From contig CAYYTE010000018.1 in NCBI GenBank assembly GCA_964474685.1, positions 1 through 22,115 of the forward strand: 22,115 bases of DNA. The letters run 5' to 3'. The notes below the pieces were generated by a model. It did not search any database, was not told where the DNA came from, and was given only the letters and a program-made list of their open reading frames with translations. Below are positions 21,696-22,115 of the stretch, piece by piece. Numbering within the stretch: position 1 is the stretch's first letter; every line of letters begins with the position of its first letter. Made by a program: the position numbers and the translations under genes. Source of the stretch: UBA1737 sp964474685. GTDB lineage: Bacteria; Bacillota_I; Bacilli_A; ML615J-28; CAG-313.

Positions 21696-22115
21696 TTATT
21701 TTATATTTTTATAATTTTTATTCTTTTGTTGTTCTTTTACTCGTTCTTTAAAATTGTCAAAGTTAATTTCTAAATTATGAATAATATAAGCGCAACTCGT
21801 CATAATAACATAGCCAGAAGCAACTAAACTAAAAGCAAGTAGTGGCATTGTTAGATTCCACTGCTCTCCAGATGAGGAAGAATAAGTAGAAAATAGAGGC
21901 ACTAATTGGAACGCAGTACGAAAATTTAAGTTAAACAAAGTCCAATTAAACCAACTACCTAAAACAACAATGGCACATAAAGAAACCATAAATACAAGTA
22001 AAAATACTTTCCAAACACTATATGGTCTACAAGCATTCCACAGTACCATGATACAAATGGAAGTGGCAATTAAAACAATAATTGTTGTAATTTCTTCCGG
22101 TTTAAATCCACATTG
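21696..22115 (-). CDS. C-terminal membrane domain, probably of a cation-transporting P-type ATPase (partial)
   Basis: 139 residues up to the stop; the N-terminal part lies beyond the right edge. Three hydrophobic helices are visible (ITTIIVLIATSICIMVLW; VFLLVFMVSLCAIVVLG; LTMPLLAFSLVASGYVIM), ending in a basic tail (KERVKEQQKNKN). The segment between helices, CRPYSVWKV, and the overall spacing resemble the C-terminal helices of CtpE-type P-type ATPases. None of the ATPase signature motifs (DKTGT, TGDN) fall inside the window, so the assignment rests on the membrane domain alone. A polytopic transporter of another family is possible. Confidence 0.55.
   Translation of the reverse strand, partial: QCGFKPEEITTIIVLIATSICIMVLWNACRPYSVWKVFLLVFMVSLCAIVVLGSWFNWTLFNLNFRTAFQLVPLFSTYSSSSGEQWNLTMPLLAFSLVASGYVIMTSCAYIIHNLEINFDNFKERVKEQQKNKNYKNIK

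Overview
The window is AT-rich, on the order of one-third G+C by eye. It uses UGA as a stop: relA ends in TGA overlapping the dtd start, and every recognisable protein has its family's normal length under the standard code. A T-box in front of hisS-aspS, GAGG-type ribosome binding sites, TTGxxx-17-TATAAT promoters, a bifunctional Rel and the order apt-relA-dtd followed further along by hisS-aspS all point to a low-GC Bacillota, class Bacilli. It may be one of the poorly cultured lineages near the Mollicutes or Erysipelotrichia, but it is not a UGA=Trp mycoplasma. The genus cannot be read from this sequence. Nearly everything lies on the minus strand; the exceptions are a 65-aa membrane protein and tRNA-Cys.

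Right to left, which is the direction of transcription. The C-terminal end of a probable P-type ATPase (21696-22115) and glycerol kinase glpK come first. A two-gene membrane-stress-like module follows: an SPFH protein with zinc ribbons and a TFIIB-type zinc-ribbon membrane protein, resembling B. subtilis YdjI and YdjG. Next is a protein with the fold signature of quinolinate phosphoribosyltransferase (NadC) but no recognisable active site. A probable operon then runs apt, relA, dtd, a GTG-started protein of unknown family, a four-helix membrane protein, an RluD-type pseudouridine synthase and a secreted endonuclease I lipoprotein. Its genes overlap or lie within about 50 nt, and I see no internal terminator.

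A second block follows: tRNA-Cys on the plus strand, a 691-aa lipoprotein with four Ig-like repeats and a C39-type cysteine peptidase domain, the small membrane protein with its own promoter and terminator, and DNA polymerase IV (dinB). The last operon is hisS-aspS-dCMP deaminase-SepM/YlbL-type protease, led by a T-box. The hisS/aspS and deaminase/protease pairs each overlap by 26 nt.

Functionally the window mixes translation (two aminoacyl-tRNA synthetases, Dtd, tRNA-Cys, RNA modification), nucleotide economy and alarmone control (Apt, Rel, dCMP deaminase), lesion bypass, and surface or envelope functions. The items most worth a second look are an apparently ultrashort T-box leader whose specifier reads Asp although hisS is the first gene, a NadC-like pseudoenzyme, C instead of U at position 55 of tRNA-Cys, the loss of the HPr-phosphorylatable His in GlpK, and an unassigned two-domain protein coupled to dtd.
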